64,000 bases of DNA, taken from NCBI GenBank assembly GCA_026686845.1, contig JAIVEN010000010.1, positions 34,446,001 to 34,510,000 on the forward strand. Reading direction: 5' to 3'. Every line of letters starts with the position of its first letter. Position 1 is the first letter of the stretch. Origin of the DNA: Adenanthera pavonina (taxonomy: Eukaryota > Streptophyta > Magnoliopsida > Fabales > Fabaceae). The position numbers and the translations under genes were made by a program. The notes beneath the pieces are model-generated. The model searched no databases. It was given only the letters and a program-made list of their open reading frames with translations, and was not told the DNA's origin. Positions 1 to 12,609 of this stretch are shown here, in pieces.

Positions 1-2460
1 TTAACCACACTTATCACATCTCATGGAATTCATTAACTACACCTTTGGCATAAACCAATTCAAACCATCACTATCACTGGACATTCCAAAAGTCATTCTT
101 ATTGCACTATCCAAACGCATACCATGTAAAAACTCTCTGTCTTACACTTCTCAAGCAAAAGGCACCATCAAAGGCATAGGCAAAACCATCACATCTTTAA
201 AGTCCACTAAAATTCTCTTGGTCTCATTAGCATCAAAACAACTTCTCCAGTGACCAAACTATATTTCCTTATAGTAAGGCCACTTCCCAAAAATGATTCC
301 GTAACCTCATAAAACCTCCGTACCAATAACTAATCATTAGCTTCTTATATTCTTTTGGAATTTTCTTTTTTTTTTTTTTTTTTTACTTCCATCTCCATAT
401 TCTTATTCCCCTCTTACTCATCCTTCCATCTCTAACATTATGTACTGGATTCCACTAAATTATATTCTTTCTATTCCATGTCATTTCTTTTCCACACGCT
501 TCTTATTACACTGCATCTCTTCGAAAATATTGTTTATGGATAAACCTCTCCAATTGCTTCTGCTGCGCACTCTGATTCCTTTACTTCTGCACATAGGGTT
601 GTACAATGCACTCACATCCCCCATGTACACCTCCATCCTACTGTTCAAGTTTCATTTCTCACTGCGAACCACATAGTCCTGATGCTTAAAGCAAGAGGCT
701 ATAAGCCGCCTAATACCCCTCATTGTTACACCATAGTTACAACTCGTTCACCCATTGCCAACAATGTTTGGGTCTTTACCCACGAATTCAATTTCTTTTT
801 CCAATCCAACTCTACCATTACAATACACCACTTACCTCAAACTTTGTGAATCCCATACAAGCTTTACTTTTAGACCTTTAATCCTTTTGTCCTTGTCCTT
901 GCTCTTGAAAGATATGGAATTCGTTCCTTTAGATGATAAACCGCTCATCTCATGATCAATGAATCGCTACAACGTACGGATTGATTGGTCAGCTGTACCC
1001 AATCAATCTTTCAGAAGATAGACATCCAAGACCATGAATTAAAGCGGAATTAGGTTTCCGTAAATATCGTCACCAAGTCTTTCACTCTCAGTCCACTAGT
1101 GCCTCATACCACGAGTAACTGGTGCATTAAATGTGTGGCCAGCTGGCATTAAGCCTCAACTAGTTAACCAACAGTTCTAGACTAGTGATTTCATATCATA
1201 CAGGATTGTCTCATGCTTCCCAATAACAACAGCTTCCCACATTCTCCAGAGCTGTTACTGGGAAAAAAATCCAGGGATAACAGCATATGGAAGTTAGTTA
1301 GTTCCATAACTTCAACCTTTAAGCATCCTAAATGGAACCGACACATTATATTTGTAATATATCGTCCCATAATTCATTCTATGACAAGGGAAAGTACCAA
1401 GAAAGAAACTTTCTTTAGTCTATGCCCATGACATTTCACTACTGGAATCACTTCCACAAACCAGTACCATCAACCAGGTCAACTTCTAGTCCACAAATTG
1501 TTGTCAATGCATTCCTCTTATTACCCTTACTTTAAATCAGAGAGAGAGAGTTGCAAAAGCTCTTCCATCAACTTCAGAATCCTTACTTAATAGTCACTTT
1601 CTAAACTCCTCATAGCTTAGACATCTCTTGTAATTTGTCTTTCCTTGTAAAACTCACCTTCAATCTCTCATAACTTAAAATTCTAACTCGATCATCATAA
1701 ACTACTCCTCATGGGGTATTATCATGGTCCTTGTCCAAGCCCATATTGGTCGTCGTTCAATTTACAAAACTCAACAATACATCCACTTCCAAACAACCTT
1801 CTATGTCACAATTTAACTCCTCTTTCTTCCGGACCCTTATTCACCATAAAATAGACAAGAGTCTCTCTTTTCAATTTAGGTTCAGCCTAAAGGACTCTGG
1901 TAACCTCTTAACCATATCTCATATTCTTTTAGCTTTGTTTGACCTTCTTATTCATTCTGAAATCATCTGACCACTTCCTGTACAATCGCGAACACAACAC
2001 TCTAGATGACAGTTACCGTCTCTTCATTGTCCTCCTTGATGGCCCTAAGATCACTATCACGACCTTCATCATACAAGACCATGTTAACTATAGGGCACCT
2101 GTCCTTTACCTCAATTACATCTCCAGCTAATTAACTCATTCTCCTTCATCGCTACATCCAACTTGGTATCCAGGCCAATGGATTGGATTCTCTCACCATT
2201 CTTTCACTGCTTCGGAATACCTCAACCTTAAACCTTTAGGATTCAAACGTCATTTCCATATTCACTCTCTACCATTTCCATTACTTATAATACTTAACAA
2301 CTTACCTTATCTCTTACAATTAGGATTTTTCCATTACCTTTGCTAATTTCCTCTTAGGAATCCTCCAAAAATGTATATGACACCACCGACAACTACTCTT
2401 GATTTCCAGGCGAGCTCCTGAAGCCTCAGCACTCAGTAAGACTCACCTCCTTCATTGCTC

Positions 2461-2640
2461 AACCTCCTTTTCCATCTTGAGTATTACAAATTACACCTTT
2501 TATTCAGAGGTGTAATCCATAGCACCAAACATAGTTTTTACTTAGTCCACCTATTCTTTAGTCATCACATGTTTCAACTTACTTTCGAAAGCTGGTGGAT
2601 TAACTTTCAAAAGTTTTTCAGTCGAAAGAAGATACCTCTT
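2461..2640 (-). pseudogene. G1 gag remnant (Retrotrans_gag-like)
   Basis: One minus-strand frame reads a block containing KLLKVNPPAFES, then VKTMFGAMDYTSE, followed by KV. This resembles the start of the plant Ty3/gypsy capsid domain, in which a 'PP.F.G' segment is followed by 'W...iF.am.ct...KV' and later by a WW pair. Four in-frame stop codons lie inside the block, at the positions between the conserved segments and after MDYTSE. It sits about 400 bp downstream of the primer-binding site, as expected for gag. It is non-functional. The identification rests on a short stretch and should be read as probable, not certain. Confidence 0.5.
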
Positions 2641-3047
2641 CTTCCAACTCTTAGGACCCATCCGGCTCCATCACATCCATATCAATTCCATCATTCATAT
2701 TACCTTATACTCATCGGCTAAACCTTTCTAGCATTGAACTTCACATACGTACTGGGTTCTTCATTTACATTACCATTACTTTGCCAGCTAATTGCTTTCG
2801 CATTCTATTCAATGTTCTTCCTTAATCAATAACTCAATCATTCAGCATAACCCATTTCTCGTGCATCTCTTTCTTGAGATCATTATTACTTTGCTTACTT
2901 GTTGGGATATATCTTTCCCTCTATACACCAATGGAGACCCAAATAGTTATATGACTCTGGGCTAGTATTACATCAGGAATTTACAAGTCTATGTAATCCA
3001 TTATGTGCCAAGTATTTCCATAAGCAGAAACAATGGCCTGAACCATT

Positions 3048-3059
3048 GCTCTGATACCA
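3048..3059 (-). other. G1 primer-binding site (initiator tRNA-Met)
   Basis: The plus strand reads GCTCTGATACCA, the reverse complement of TGGTATCAGAGC. It lies three bases from the LTR end at 3063, which fixes the element on the minus strand and shows that 3063-5458 is its 5' LTR and not a solo LTR. Confidence 0.85.
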
Positions 3060-3799
3060 AAATGTAACATCCTACACTCAAACACCTTCAAATCCGACCT
3101 GAGCTTTCAAAAACCAAAACTCATAACCTATCACCACCAATTGCCACTGGAGGCAAATGGACGCCAAGAGACCCTTCTCACAGGTCATATTTGGCTAAAC
3201 CAACATGTCCAAGGAGGTTATACCCCGAAGAAACCTTTCCTTCGAGAATTGACCCCGTTGAACCCCAAAACCATATAGTGGCTATAAGCCCACAACTCGC
3301 ATACATGGCCCAAAACCACCTCTGGGCTTGCAGTCAGCCCCTTTTTATCATATAAATACCTGCTCATACATTAAAGACCCATATCGGGGTCCACTATCAA
3401 CCTCACACCTCATTACAACACATACATCACCATACACATTTAGTATAATATCCATCAACATCACTATCAACCCATAATATACAAATAATACTCCCAGGAC
3501 TCTCATCCAGGCAACCATTAGAACAGCCTACTTGGCACAGAATTACATAAACTAAATTATAACTATCAAATATATAAGGGATTCCCGAAGACGGAATGAC
3601 TGCTAACTTCTTGATCTTCTCCGAACTAGCACCAGAGTCTTCACCTGAAAGGTTAGTCATGGAGGGGAGGGGTGTGAGACAACGTCTCAGTAACCGGGAT
3701 CAACAACACATAAACTTATATATATATATACACACATATAAATCATGTCACATATGAATGCAATGTCGAATGCATGGTATGCATGTCGTCCTCTCCGGG

Positions 3800-4040
3800 A
3801 CTTCCATCCTTATCCTCCCTAACACACATATACATATAACCCATCCTTATCCTCCCTAACATATACAATCCACCCTTATCCTCCCTAACATATACATATA
3901 TCACATACTCCATCCTTATCCTCCCTAACAAATACAATCCACCCTTATTCTCCCTAACAAATACAATCCACCCTTATTCTCCCTAATATATATATATATA
4001 CACATAAACATGTTCCATCCTTATCCTCCCTAACATATAC
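3800..4040. repeat. Minisatellite inside the G1 LTR (CCTTATCCTCCCTAACA unit)
   Basis: At least seven copies of a unit built on CCATCCTTATCCTCCCTAACA are separated by short TATACATAT-type spacers, giving irregular periods of about 25-45 bp. Apparent minus-strand ORFs here (for example near 3743-3937) are translations of the repeat. Confidence 0.85.
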
Positions 4041-4123
4041 ACATATATATATCATTACACAACATATCTTCATCACGTCATCACCACTCAACCCACCACC
4101 AATCACAATCTCAAAATACCGTG

Positions 4124-4290
4124 TGGTGATGCTAGTGTATCATCACATAATCATCATCATGTCATATCATCATGTATGCACCATTTCATATCATATCAAT
4201 GTCAACATCATATGTATCATCATTCACATAATCATCATCATGTCATATCATCATGTATGTACCATATCATATCATCATCCCCAATTAACA
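4124..4290. repeat. ATC/ATG-rich imperfect tandem repeat in the G1 LTR
   Basis: Two units of about 75 bp, each containing ATAATCATCATCATGTCAT then ATCATCATGTATG, lie head to tail. Similar ATC-rich stretches are found in G2 (about 13860-14060) and, inverted, in G3 (about 57900-58140), so this is a shared feature of the LTR family. Confidence 0.75.
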
Positions 4291-5458
4291 TCATAGTCAT
4301 CATAACCGTTATCTAACCGTATGCATACCACGATATATAGACAACAGTACACACAATCCATCAATATCATCATCACATATCTCATCATCATAATCATAGA
4401 CAACGTCTACTGTACACGTACCATGATATATAAAAACAACACACAACACATCAATACCGTGGTACGAAAGAGACATGCATATATACACAACTATATATAC
4501 TATCATATAATACCAACAATAACACATAAACAAACACCCGGTTACCTCAAGTTGTCAATACCGCGCACACAGGGCTTAGACAAGCCTCTAGAGCACCCCA
4601 ATCCCGAACTGTAAGCCTCCAATAAGCCAATCTACCATTACAACAGTAAATACCCTTTTATTAACATAACTCCCATAGCATTACAATTCACAATCTAACC
4701 ATCCAAGCTTAACCCGGAGTTCTAACAACATACACACATACAAATAAACCTTAAACAACCATTCAAACACACCCTAACACATACCATTTCGGATTTCCAC
4801 TTCTTTTCCCAGTTTCCAACCTAGGGTTTAACTCAAACCCATCATAATCCAATCAAAGCTCATACCCAAAGCTTCCTAACACCACAAAACACTCTTACAA
4901 CACAAAATCAGGCATTTTAATCGGTGGAAATCACTCAAACCAGAAACCCTAAACTTCAACTCAACTTCCCCACCGAAAACAGAGAAGAAAAGAGAAAGGA
5001 GAAGGCTAGGGATCACTTACCAACAAGATCCAAGCTCTTGGACGCTGGAAAACACTCCCCATTTGCCTGAAAATTTGAACCCTAGCAAAGCCCAGCGCGT
5101 CTTCTCCGTCGCTCCCTCTGTTTCTCTCTTTTCTTTTCGTTCGAAACTATTCTGATTTAAACCAATTTTTCGACTCTCGTCGCGGCTCCAAATAATTTCA
5201 CCGCGGCCTCCATCGAATTTAGCTTAAAAATCGCTACTGGAAGCCTCTCGCCGCGGCGGCTCTGTTCCTCGCTGCGGCGCCACCAGTTTTTTAACCGAAA
5301 AATGCCACTGGAATTTGCTCTCGCCACGGCGGCTTTGCTCGGCTTTGCTTCACGCCGCGGCGTGGAGTTCATTTCTTCTCCACTTTGAACTTTCTTCCGT
5401 CCCATTTCCTTTTGTCCTGCACACAATGCCAAAGACAAGCGTCATGAGGGGTGTTACA

Positions 5459-6277
5459 TATGATGTATAAATAACATATATGCTCTTAAATTAGAGAGAA
5501 TGAGCTTTCCAAAGAGCCAAAGATCACATAATTTAGCTAAATACATGATTTATAGTGAATTTTTGAATTTAGGGTTCAAAACAAGATAGAGTTGGAAAAC
5601 TAAAAGTTGTGACCATAGGAACTGTTTAATTAAAAAGGTATCATAAGAATTGTGTAGAGCTTAAAAAATTTCTTGATTTGAATGTATGGAAATATTTATG
5701 TCTTAATTTTAGAATGCCACTAATTTGGAAGTAATCAAAGCTATATAATAAGAGATATATAAGATTTCCTAAAACTGTTTCAATAAAAGTAGTGTTTTGA
5801 CACTTAATAATTCAAGATGATATTATGCCTTACACAAACTAAATAAAGGCAAAAGAAAAATCCTAAAGAGTAGACATGTAAGGATTTCAAATGACAGAAA
5901 GAAAGTACAAATTGGCTAAGGATAGGATGATACATAAATTTTTAAAATTAAGGCCAGAATTTTAGGAACTTGGAAGATGACCAAATGTACAATAATATTT
6001 TGGAACTAAATTGTACTAATTGGCCCAATAATTGCTCTATTTCTTATTTTATCAATGTAGACAATGATTTAATCTATTTTTAACTGCTTGAATCACTTCG
6101 ATACCATTTTTTTGGAATTAGTTATGAATTTTCAAAGTTCGGTCGATAAATGTAAAATACCAAATGAACAGTATTCAAGCTTCTAATCATATGTTAATGG
6201 ACTCTATAATGGTCTAGAGCATAGGAAAATGGGTCTAAATTAAGATGTTATAGGCCTCATCTTTGTAGGATGTTACA
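5459..6277 (-). repeat. H2: partial LTR related to H1
   Basis: The right end is GTAGGATGTTACA at 6277, i.e. a TGTAACATCC LTR start read on the minus strand. Read that way it aligns with the beginning of H1 (8496 onward). Shared blocks include ACTGTTCATTTGGTA versus ACTATTCATTTGGTT and GGGCCAATTAGTACA versus CTGACCAATTAGTACA. Its other part has been displaced by the G1 insertion at 5458/5459 and lies outside the window. It abuts DUF674 coding sequence at 6278. No gene is visible in it. Confidence 0.6.
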
Positions 6278-6344
6278 ATTACCTTCAACTTCATCTTCAT
6301 ACCCTCCTTGCCTTTTTCCTCTCTTATCTTTCACTTGGTCTTAA
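6278..6344 (-). pseudogene. DUF674 gene C, fragment 5
   Basis: On the minus strand this reads a segment containing KEGMKMKLKVI. It matches gene A's WEGRKMTLMVM region (about 63350-63300) both in protein and in DNA, where GGGAGGGTAGGAAGATGACG corresponds to GGAGGGTATGAAGATGAAG here. It is the continuation of the exon cut off at 15935 by the C1 element. It is truncated on the left by the H2 LTR. On its own it would not be recognisable; the call depends on collinearity with gene A and on its orientation. Confidence 0.6.
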
Positions 6345-6593
6345 TGAAGTACAAAGCATCTTGAAAAGAGAACTAATCTTTTTGAACAATAGTCATCTAC
6401 ACATCAATTAGGGTTTCACAATTGTATCGTACATATGACAAATGGGTTGAGACCTCATTTATATAGAAATGTCTAGTCACAACAAAATTAAAGAATAAAC
6501 AAATGGGCTTAAATGAGCTTAAAACAATTCCTAACCAACTTATAACAAATAACAACCCAGAAAACAATTATAATAACATTCCTTTACTTAATA
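6345..6593 (-). repeat. C1 3' LTR
   Basis: It starts TGAAGTACAAAGCATC and ends ...CTTAATA, and is homologous along its length to 15695-15934. A TATA-like CTATATAAAT on the minus strand lies at 6457-6466. Mutation has changed the terminal CA to TA. Confidence 0.8.
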
Positions 6594-8490
6594 GCCCCAG
6601 TCAAACTTAGAGTCTAAAGATTTTCAACTCTAAGTTTGTATCTAAGTAATTTAAATTTTTGCCCTAAGAGACTTGTTAATGCATCAATTATCTGCTCATC
6701 TTTAAGTATGTGTTGAACATCTATTTTCTTGGAAAGAACATTCTCTCGAACATAATGTAGATCTAATTCACCTGTAATGTAATTTGGATTTGCACTAAGC
6801 AGAACAGCATTCAAGTTATCACAATATATTTTTGGAGATTAACTATAAGAAATCTATAATTTTTTCATCAAAGATTTGATCCACATAATTTCAGCCCCAA
6901 TTGAAGCTAAACTTATGTATTCAGTTTTTGTACTAGACCTTGAAATCACCTTCTATTTCCCTGAATACCATGTAATCAAATTCTATCCCAAGAACACATA
7001 TATCCAAAAAGTGGAACATCTGTCATCGATATCCAAAGCCCACTTTAGATCACAAAATGCCATTAATTTACAATCATTACTCTTCCACAAGTGTAGACCA
7101 AAGTCAATAGATCCTTTTAGATATCTCAGTAATCATTTCACTGTTTTCTAGTGTGTGTCAAGAAGAGAATGCATAATTTGACATAATTTGTTTACATTAT
7201 TAGCAATCTCTAGTCTAGTAATAGTAATATATTGCAATGCTCCAACAACTAATTTGTATTGAAAAGGATCATCCAATGGTTTCCCAATCTCTGTTGAAAG
7301 TTTTAATTACTTGTCATAAGACTTAAAGCAGGTTTAACATCTTTCATACCCACTTTATTTAATAAATCAGCTATGTATTTTGACTGAGACATATTAATTC
7401 CTCCTTGTTTTGTATACTACACTTGAATGCCAAAAAAAAAATTGTAGTTTTCCTAAATCTTTGACTGTAAAAGCCTAGTTGTGTTTGAAAATTAATTACT
7501 AATCTCGTCCTTTCAAGTATCTGTAACAAGAATGTCATCAACATATGTTAGAACCATCAAAATATCAAAACCAATTACTCTTACAAAAAATGATTTATCA
7601 CAAGCACAAGAATGAAAACCAAGTTTTTCAAGAGTAAAAGCCAATTTTTCAAACCATATATAGCCTTTTTCAATATGCAAACTTTATATGGATTATCATT
7701 GATAAAACCCTAAGGCTGGACCATATATACTTCTTCTAATAGCTCTCCTTTTAGAATAATTCTGATTGTAGTAGGACTCACAACTGGATTGAAAGTCTCA
7801 TTATAATCTATCCCTGGCCTTTGATTGAACCTTTTAGAAACTAATCTTGCATTATACTTCTATATAGCTTCATCTAGTTTTCTTTTATCTTGAACACCCA
7901 TTTACAACCTATAAGAGTTTTGTTTTTAGAAGGATAAAATAATGACCATGTGTTTGTTTTCATCAAAGCTTGATGTTCCTTTGCCATGGCTTGCTTCTAT
8001 TCAGGTACAATGAATGCTAATTTAGTCGAAGCTGGTTTGACTTTTGCTGTATAAGCTTGATGTTTAAACACCCCAACTTTTGAGCTAGTAATCATAGGAT
8101 GAATATTTTCTCTTACAGCCCTAGATATAACTTCTTCAGATACACCTTCCCTTTTATCAAAACTTTGTTGTCCAGACTGGTTACTTGTCTGAACATCACT
8201 TTCACAATTATTTTTCCAAAGGTGCTTGATGGTATTATTGTGAAACGAAAGCTTTTAGACTGGTACTAATATCATCTACACAAGATTCTTGAACATCTTT
8301 CAGTATAGAAATAGGTTAATTCTCTATAGAAAATTATGCTTAAAAGGAAATTGATTTTCTTCAAATTTAACATGTCTAGACACATAGATTTTCTTGTCAT
8401 TATCCATGCACAAAAATCCTTTATACGAAGCATTATATCCTATAAAAATACAAATTTTTGACCACATTTCCAGTTTATGTGCAGTATAAG
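6594..8490 (-). pseudogene. C1 reverse transcriptase and RNase H, broken
   Basis: Minus-strand pieces of copia pol. Near 8490-8324 is the post-integrase region, containing WSKICIFIGY and YVSRHVKFEE. Near 7900 is the RT entry motif (GCKWVFKIK). Near 7545-7520 is the catalytic YVDD box (TYVDDILVT). Near 6814-6614 is the RNase H tail (ELDLHYVRENVLSKK, then VQHI). Frames change repeatedly and many stops intervene, so nothing is translated as a whole. The RNase H tail is followed directly by the 3' LTR, as expected. C1 is unrelated in detail to the SIRE elements in this window. Confidence 0.75.
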
Positions 8491-8495
8491 GCCTC

Positions 8496-10964
8496 TGTAA
8501 CACCTTACCTTTATCTATATTTTCCATATATCATAGTATGTACAATGTCCAAATTGCCCATATTAAGAGCTTGAACCATTAGTAGAACCAAAATATTTAA
8601 TAAAAAAAAACATGGTACTATTCATTTGGTTCTCAAGTTTTCTGGATGAACTTTGGAAAATCATATCTTAATCTAGAAAAATCGTATCAATGTGGTTCAA
8701 GTATCTAAATGAAGCTAGAAACATGATATACAAGATAAAAATATGAAAACTTTCTTTAACCTGACCAATTAGTACAGTTTATTACTCAAACTTACACTGT
8801 ACAAATGGTCATTTCTCTCTTTTTCAGGATTTTGGCTGTAACTTTAAAAAATTCACATCTAACTCTATACTGAGACAAATCATGTATTCTATATACCCTT
8901 GGAAAGATATATATGTCTACTTGTCTTCGTATTTTTCTTATACATTTATTTGGTCTATACAGGGCACAACATCAATTTGAATGACTAGGGATCAGAACAT
9001 CACTTTTACTGGAACAGTCTTGGGAAAACTTGTATATCTCTCATTGTACAGCTCCAATTGAACTCAAACCAGTGGCATATTAACCTCAAAAGATAAATAT
9101 TTTCATAAATGTAAACCACTAAATTTTTGGAGCTCTGTATGATTTTATATCACTTTTCAAAAAGAAGTAATATATTCAGTAAAATTCGCAGCCTTCACAT
9201 CACTGTCCAGTTTTGATCCTAAACTTTAAAATTTCACTATAAATCGTGCATACATCCAAATTAAGTGTTCTTTAGCTCATTGGAAAGCTTGTTCTCTCTA
9301 CTTTCAGAGCATATATTACACTTGACTTACTTGCCCTATCTCAGTCAAACAGTGTTAACTTTACTTTCATTACTACAAAATGAACTTCTAACAATATAAC
9401 ATGGCAAAGTAGACTTCATAACAAGCTCATATGATCATTCCATGTTTCAAATCCATGCCAAACATTTCAAAATGCACATAAGGCCATAATAGCACAATGG
9501 CACAGATCTAAAAGCATATGCATGATTTTATACATAATTACAAAATATACACTCTTAGCTTGAAAACACCATCAAGCATCATTCTCTTCTTCATTCTCCT
9601 TGCCTTTTCTTTGGACTCCTTTGCCATAGATTGTGCCTAGTTATTTGGGATACTTGAGGGGATGAGATTGGGACAATCTCAGTAGCAAGTAACATTCCAT
9701 GCAATTATGTCAATCATGTCAAATAAACTCACATTTGATCACATATAATCACACAATCACCTTTAAACAATAAATTGCCATATTAGTCATAAAAAATTCG
9801 GCAGCATAACGGCTTAGGAAATGGACATCCCGGGGAATAAAACCCCTCATTTAACAGCCAAGACCAATCAAGGAAATCACAATTTCAATATGGCAACACA
9901 ATTTAATCATAGAAAGACAATGAAAGAACATAAAGCAAGAATATGAAACTTAGCTACCTTGAAGCATTCCTTTGGCTCTTCCTCTTGAATCTAATGCTTC
10001 CACTAGTTTTACCAAGCTTCCTCAAGTCCCAATTTTCCTTGCATTTCTTCCTTATTTTTTCTTCTCTTTTTCTTTCCTCCCACGTAGCCTTCTTTTCCTC
10101 CATGCTCAGACCACTCTTCCCCTCTTTTCCTTACTAATTCATCGGCCAAACCATGAGGAAGGAGGGAGTATATATAAAAATCATCAACCAATGAGAATTT
10201 GCCACCTAATGACTTGATTTTTCTAGCTTTTTCATGAAAATTAATAAACTAAGGGTATTTTAACATGTGCTGCTTGTTGGCCACGAAATGGAAGGTATTT
10301 TGATCCAAAAATTTCAGGTATTTACTTATCCAGATATATCCTGAACCGGTCTGGACAATTAAAGCTACTTTAGCAGTATATTTTACTATTATTGGGATAC
10401 TAATTATAATCATAAAATTACCATAATATAATTATCCTAATTGGTCCAAATATAAGACCCACACATTTTTCTTGAATAAATACTGCTTCTTCCTGCAGTC
10501 CAGACTGACATTTATTGGGTAAGACATTAATATTAAATCATAATTACCCAATAAATATTAGTTTGATCTTAATAAATTTCATACTATATTCCAATGGTCT
10601 TAACTCATTGAGAGCTTCATTTTGACTATAATTTTCATATTTATAAAAATGCCCTTAACCCGGGACATATTTATAATTTTCAAAACTTCAGGGTCTTAGG
10701 TGTAATTTTTCCCAAAATTAATAAAATTTGTTTCATTCATGCGTGACGTCCACCGCCTTCGAATTCTTTCTTTCTTTCTTTTTTTTTGTTTTCCTTTTTT
10801 TTTCTAGGGGCAAAATGATCATTTTCTTATTTTTCCTTCTGACCGAGATAATTGCCCTCCTTACCTTATATTATGCAAAACGGCATATATCCATTTTTAC
10901 AAATTCCTTTTAGATTTTGAAATATTAAACTTTAAACATTTAATAGAATTTTCAGGATATTACA
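8496..10964 (+). repeat. H1: solo LTR inserted in C1 integrase
   Basis: The boundaries are TGTAACACCTTACC at 8496 and CAGGATATTACA at 10964. A perfect 5-bp target duplication GCCTC lies at 8491-8495 and 10965-10969. There is no internal coding region between the ends, so it is a solo LTR, the usual product of LTR-LTR recombination. The strand is the direction in which it reads TGTAACACC. It contains an inverted ACAATCTCAGTA-type motif near 9670 similar to the G-family LTRs, and C/T- and T-rich tracts near 10768-10805. ORFs at 9943-10217 have no recognisable product. Confidence 0.85.
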
Positions 10965-10969
10965 GCCTC

Positions 10970-12609
10970 AAATATGGAAAACACATACAACCAAAACTTT
11001 AAAAGTAGTGTAATCTAGTAGAGAATCATGCAATATCTTATAAGGCAATTTATTACCTAGATTTTGAGCTAGAAATCTATTTATAATGTAACTAGCACAA
11101 GAAAAAGCATGAACCCCATAAGTTAAAGGCATTAAAGCATTTGCAAGTGCAAGACTCATTTCAATTATATGTCCACGTCTCCTTTTTGCACAACTGTTTT
11201 GTTGTGGCGTGTATGGACAACTGATTCTATGCACAACACCATATGCTTCTAAAATTGAACTTAAAGCTTTGTATTCTCCTCCACCATCAGATTGAAGGGC
11301 TTTCAATTTGCACCCTAGTTAAAGTTCAGCCATCGACTTAAATTTAAAAAATGTTACTGCAACTTCAGATTTTGTTTTAACAAGAAAAACCATGTGAACA
11401 TAGAATATGCATCTATAAAAGTAACATGATATCTAAATCCATCATTGAAGACAATTGTGAAGGTCCCCACACAGAAAAAAAGACCCATTGTAATGGAGCT
11501 TGATACATAATTTCTGAATCATTAAAAGGCAATCTATACACACTCCACTTGAAACATCTTTTATTGTGTTAATATTGGCTAAATTCAGAACAAAGTCAAT
11601 TGCACATTTTGAGGCATGACCAAGCCTTTGATGCCATACATTTAATGAAACCAAAGTAGAAATAGGACACATATAAGCATTTACAACAAGAGAAATAAAA
11701 TTTCTATTCCTATCATTACAAGTATTGTGAACTTTATCTTCAGAATTACAATGGTCATCAATAACAAGATTCAAATTTTCAAACTTGTAATCTTCATTTT
11801 GAACTTTCCCACGTATAATAATTTTTTTTGTGTCCTATGATTTTATAAGTCAATCATCAGCGTAGAACTCAAAATACACACCATTATCCTTACAAAATTG
11901 TTTCATACTCATTAATTTTTTAGTTATATCAGGGACATGCAATAGTTCATTCAACAACAAAATCATATAAGGAGTTAGTATTTTTGAGCAACCATTATGC
12001 TTAATTTTCAAACCTACACCATCACCTATGATGGCTTTTTCTTGCACTGGATACTTGGTCTTTTGTCCCACATTAGCATCATTTGGGGTCATATGCTTGT
12101 TTACAGCAAAATCAAGATGCCACGTTGGGTCATAAATCATTTCTGGAGTGGCAAGAGATATAGCTAAAGCACTACGATTTGACACAATTAAGGACTACTT
12201 GGAATAATCTTGATTTGGATTTTGACCAAAAGGTCCATAAAAGTGTTCATCAAACCTATAGTAACAATTTCAATCGTAATACCCATTCCTAAAACACAGT
12301 TGACACAATAATCTAGACCTATTCAATTGTCTGCCTCCCTTTTGTGCACGACCATAGAAATTTCCTCTTCCTTGGGAGAAATGAAAACCTTTTCTTTGTT
12401 GTGAAAATCATCCACTATTAGAGAAAAGACTTCTTCCACTTCCTCTTCCTGAACTCACAGGACTTGAAACAATGTTGGCTTGAAAATTTAAGTTTAGAAT
12501 AGAATAGCCTTCCACCATAAAAGCCTTTGTATGCTTCTCAAGCCTTTCTTTTTGAGCAAGAAGCAAGGCCTCTATGTCGTCAATGATATAAGGATCCAAT
12601 CTTGAAGAG
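10970..12609 (-). pseudogene. C1 gag end, protease and integrase, broken
   Basis: Minus-strand fragments in copia order. 12609-12408 is the gag C-terminus (YIIDDIEALLLAQKERLEKH). 12185-11850 is protease, in which the DSG-type active site has become DFAVNKHMT. 11774-11442 is the pre-integrase zinc-binding region (WHQRLGHASK, then CIDC). 11306-10970 is the integrase core with SDGGGEY and TPQQNS; the usual catalytic glutamate in NGVVERKNR is replaced in NSCAKRRRGH. Several stops and frameshifts separate the pieces. H1 interrupts the integrase at 10964/10970. Confidence 0.8.

Larger units (their letters stand above)
1..3062 (-). mobile_element. G1: decayed internal region of a Ty3/gypsy-type LTR retrotransposon
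   Basis: This stretch lies directly downstream, on the minus strand, of an LTR (3063-5458) and an initiator tRNA-Met primer-binding site, so it is the start of the element's interior. No long reading frame survives on either strand. A gag-like remnant is readable at about 2640-2461 on the minus strand. Nothing else was translated with confidence, so protease and polymerase have either decayed or lie outside the window. There is a poly-T run near 366-384. The element continues past position 1, so its other LTR and left target duplication cannot be seen. Assignment to Ty3/gypsy rests on the gag remnant and on the long TGTAACA...TGTTACA LTR. Confidence 0.6.
3063..5458 (-). repeat. G1 5' LTR, gypsy-type long LTR (2.4 kb)
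   Basis: The LTR is bounded by TGTAACATCC on the left and GGGGTGTTACA on the right, which are inverted-type LTR termini. On its sense (minus) strand it holds, in order, a GC-rich block with several CCGCGGCG motifs (about 5360-5180), a splice-donor-like TTGGTAAGTGATCC (about 5010-5025), ATC-rich and CCTCCCTAACA repeats, and a GAGACNNNGTCTC palindrome near 3675-3690. The same order of blocks occurs in G2 and G3. The retained CpG-rich block suggests it is the youngest of the three. The flank at 5459 reads TATGA; its partner lies outside the window. Confidence 0.8.

Noticed and set aside
4309..4614. Overlapping ORFs on both strands in the ATC/ATG-rich region
   Set aside because: Low-complexity translation of LTR tandem repeats; not conserved in G2 or G3.
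5157..5438. Minus-strand ORF of 93 codons, GC-rich
   Set aside because: It lies wholly within the G1 LTR in the CCGCGGCG block, has no recognisable domain, and the equivalent places in G2 and G3 are not open.
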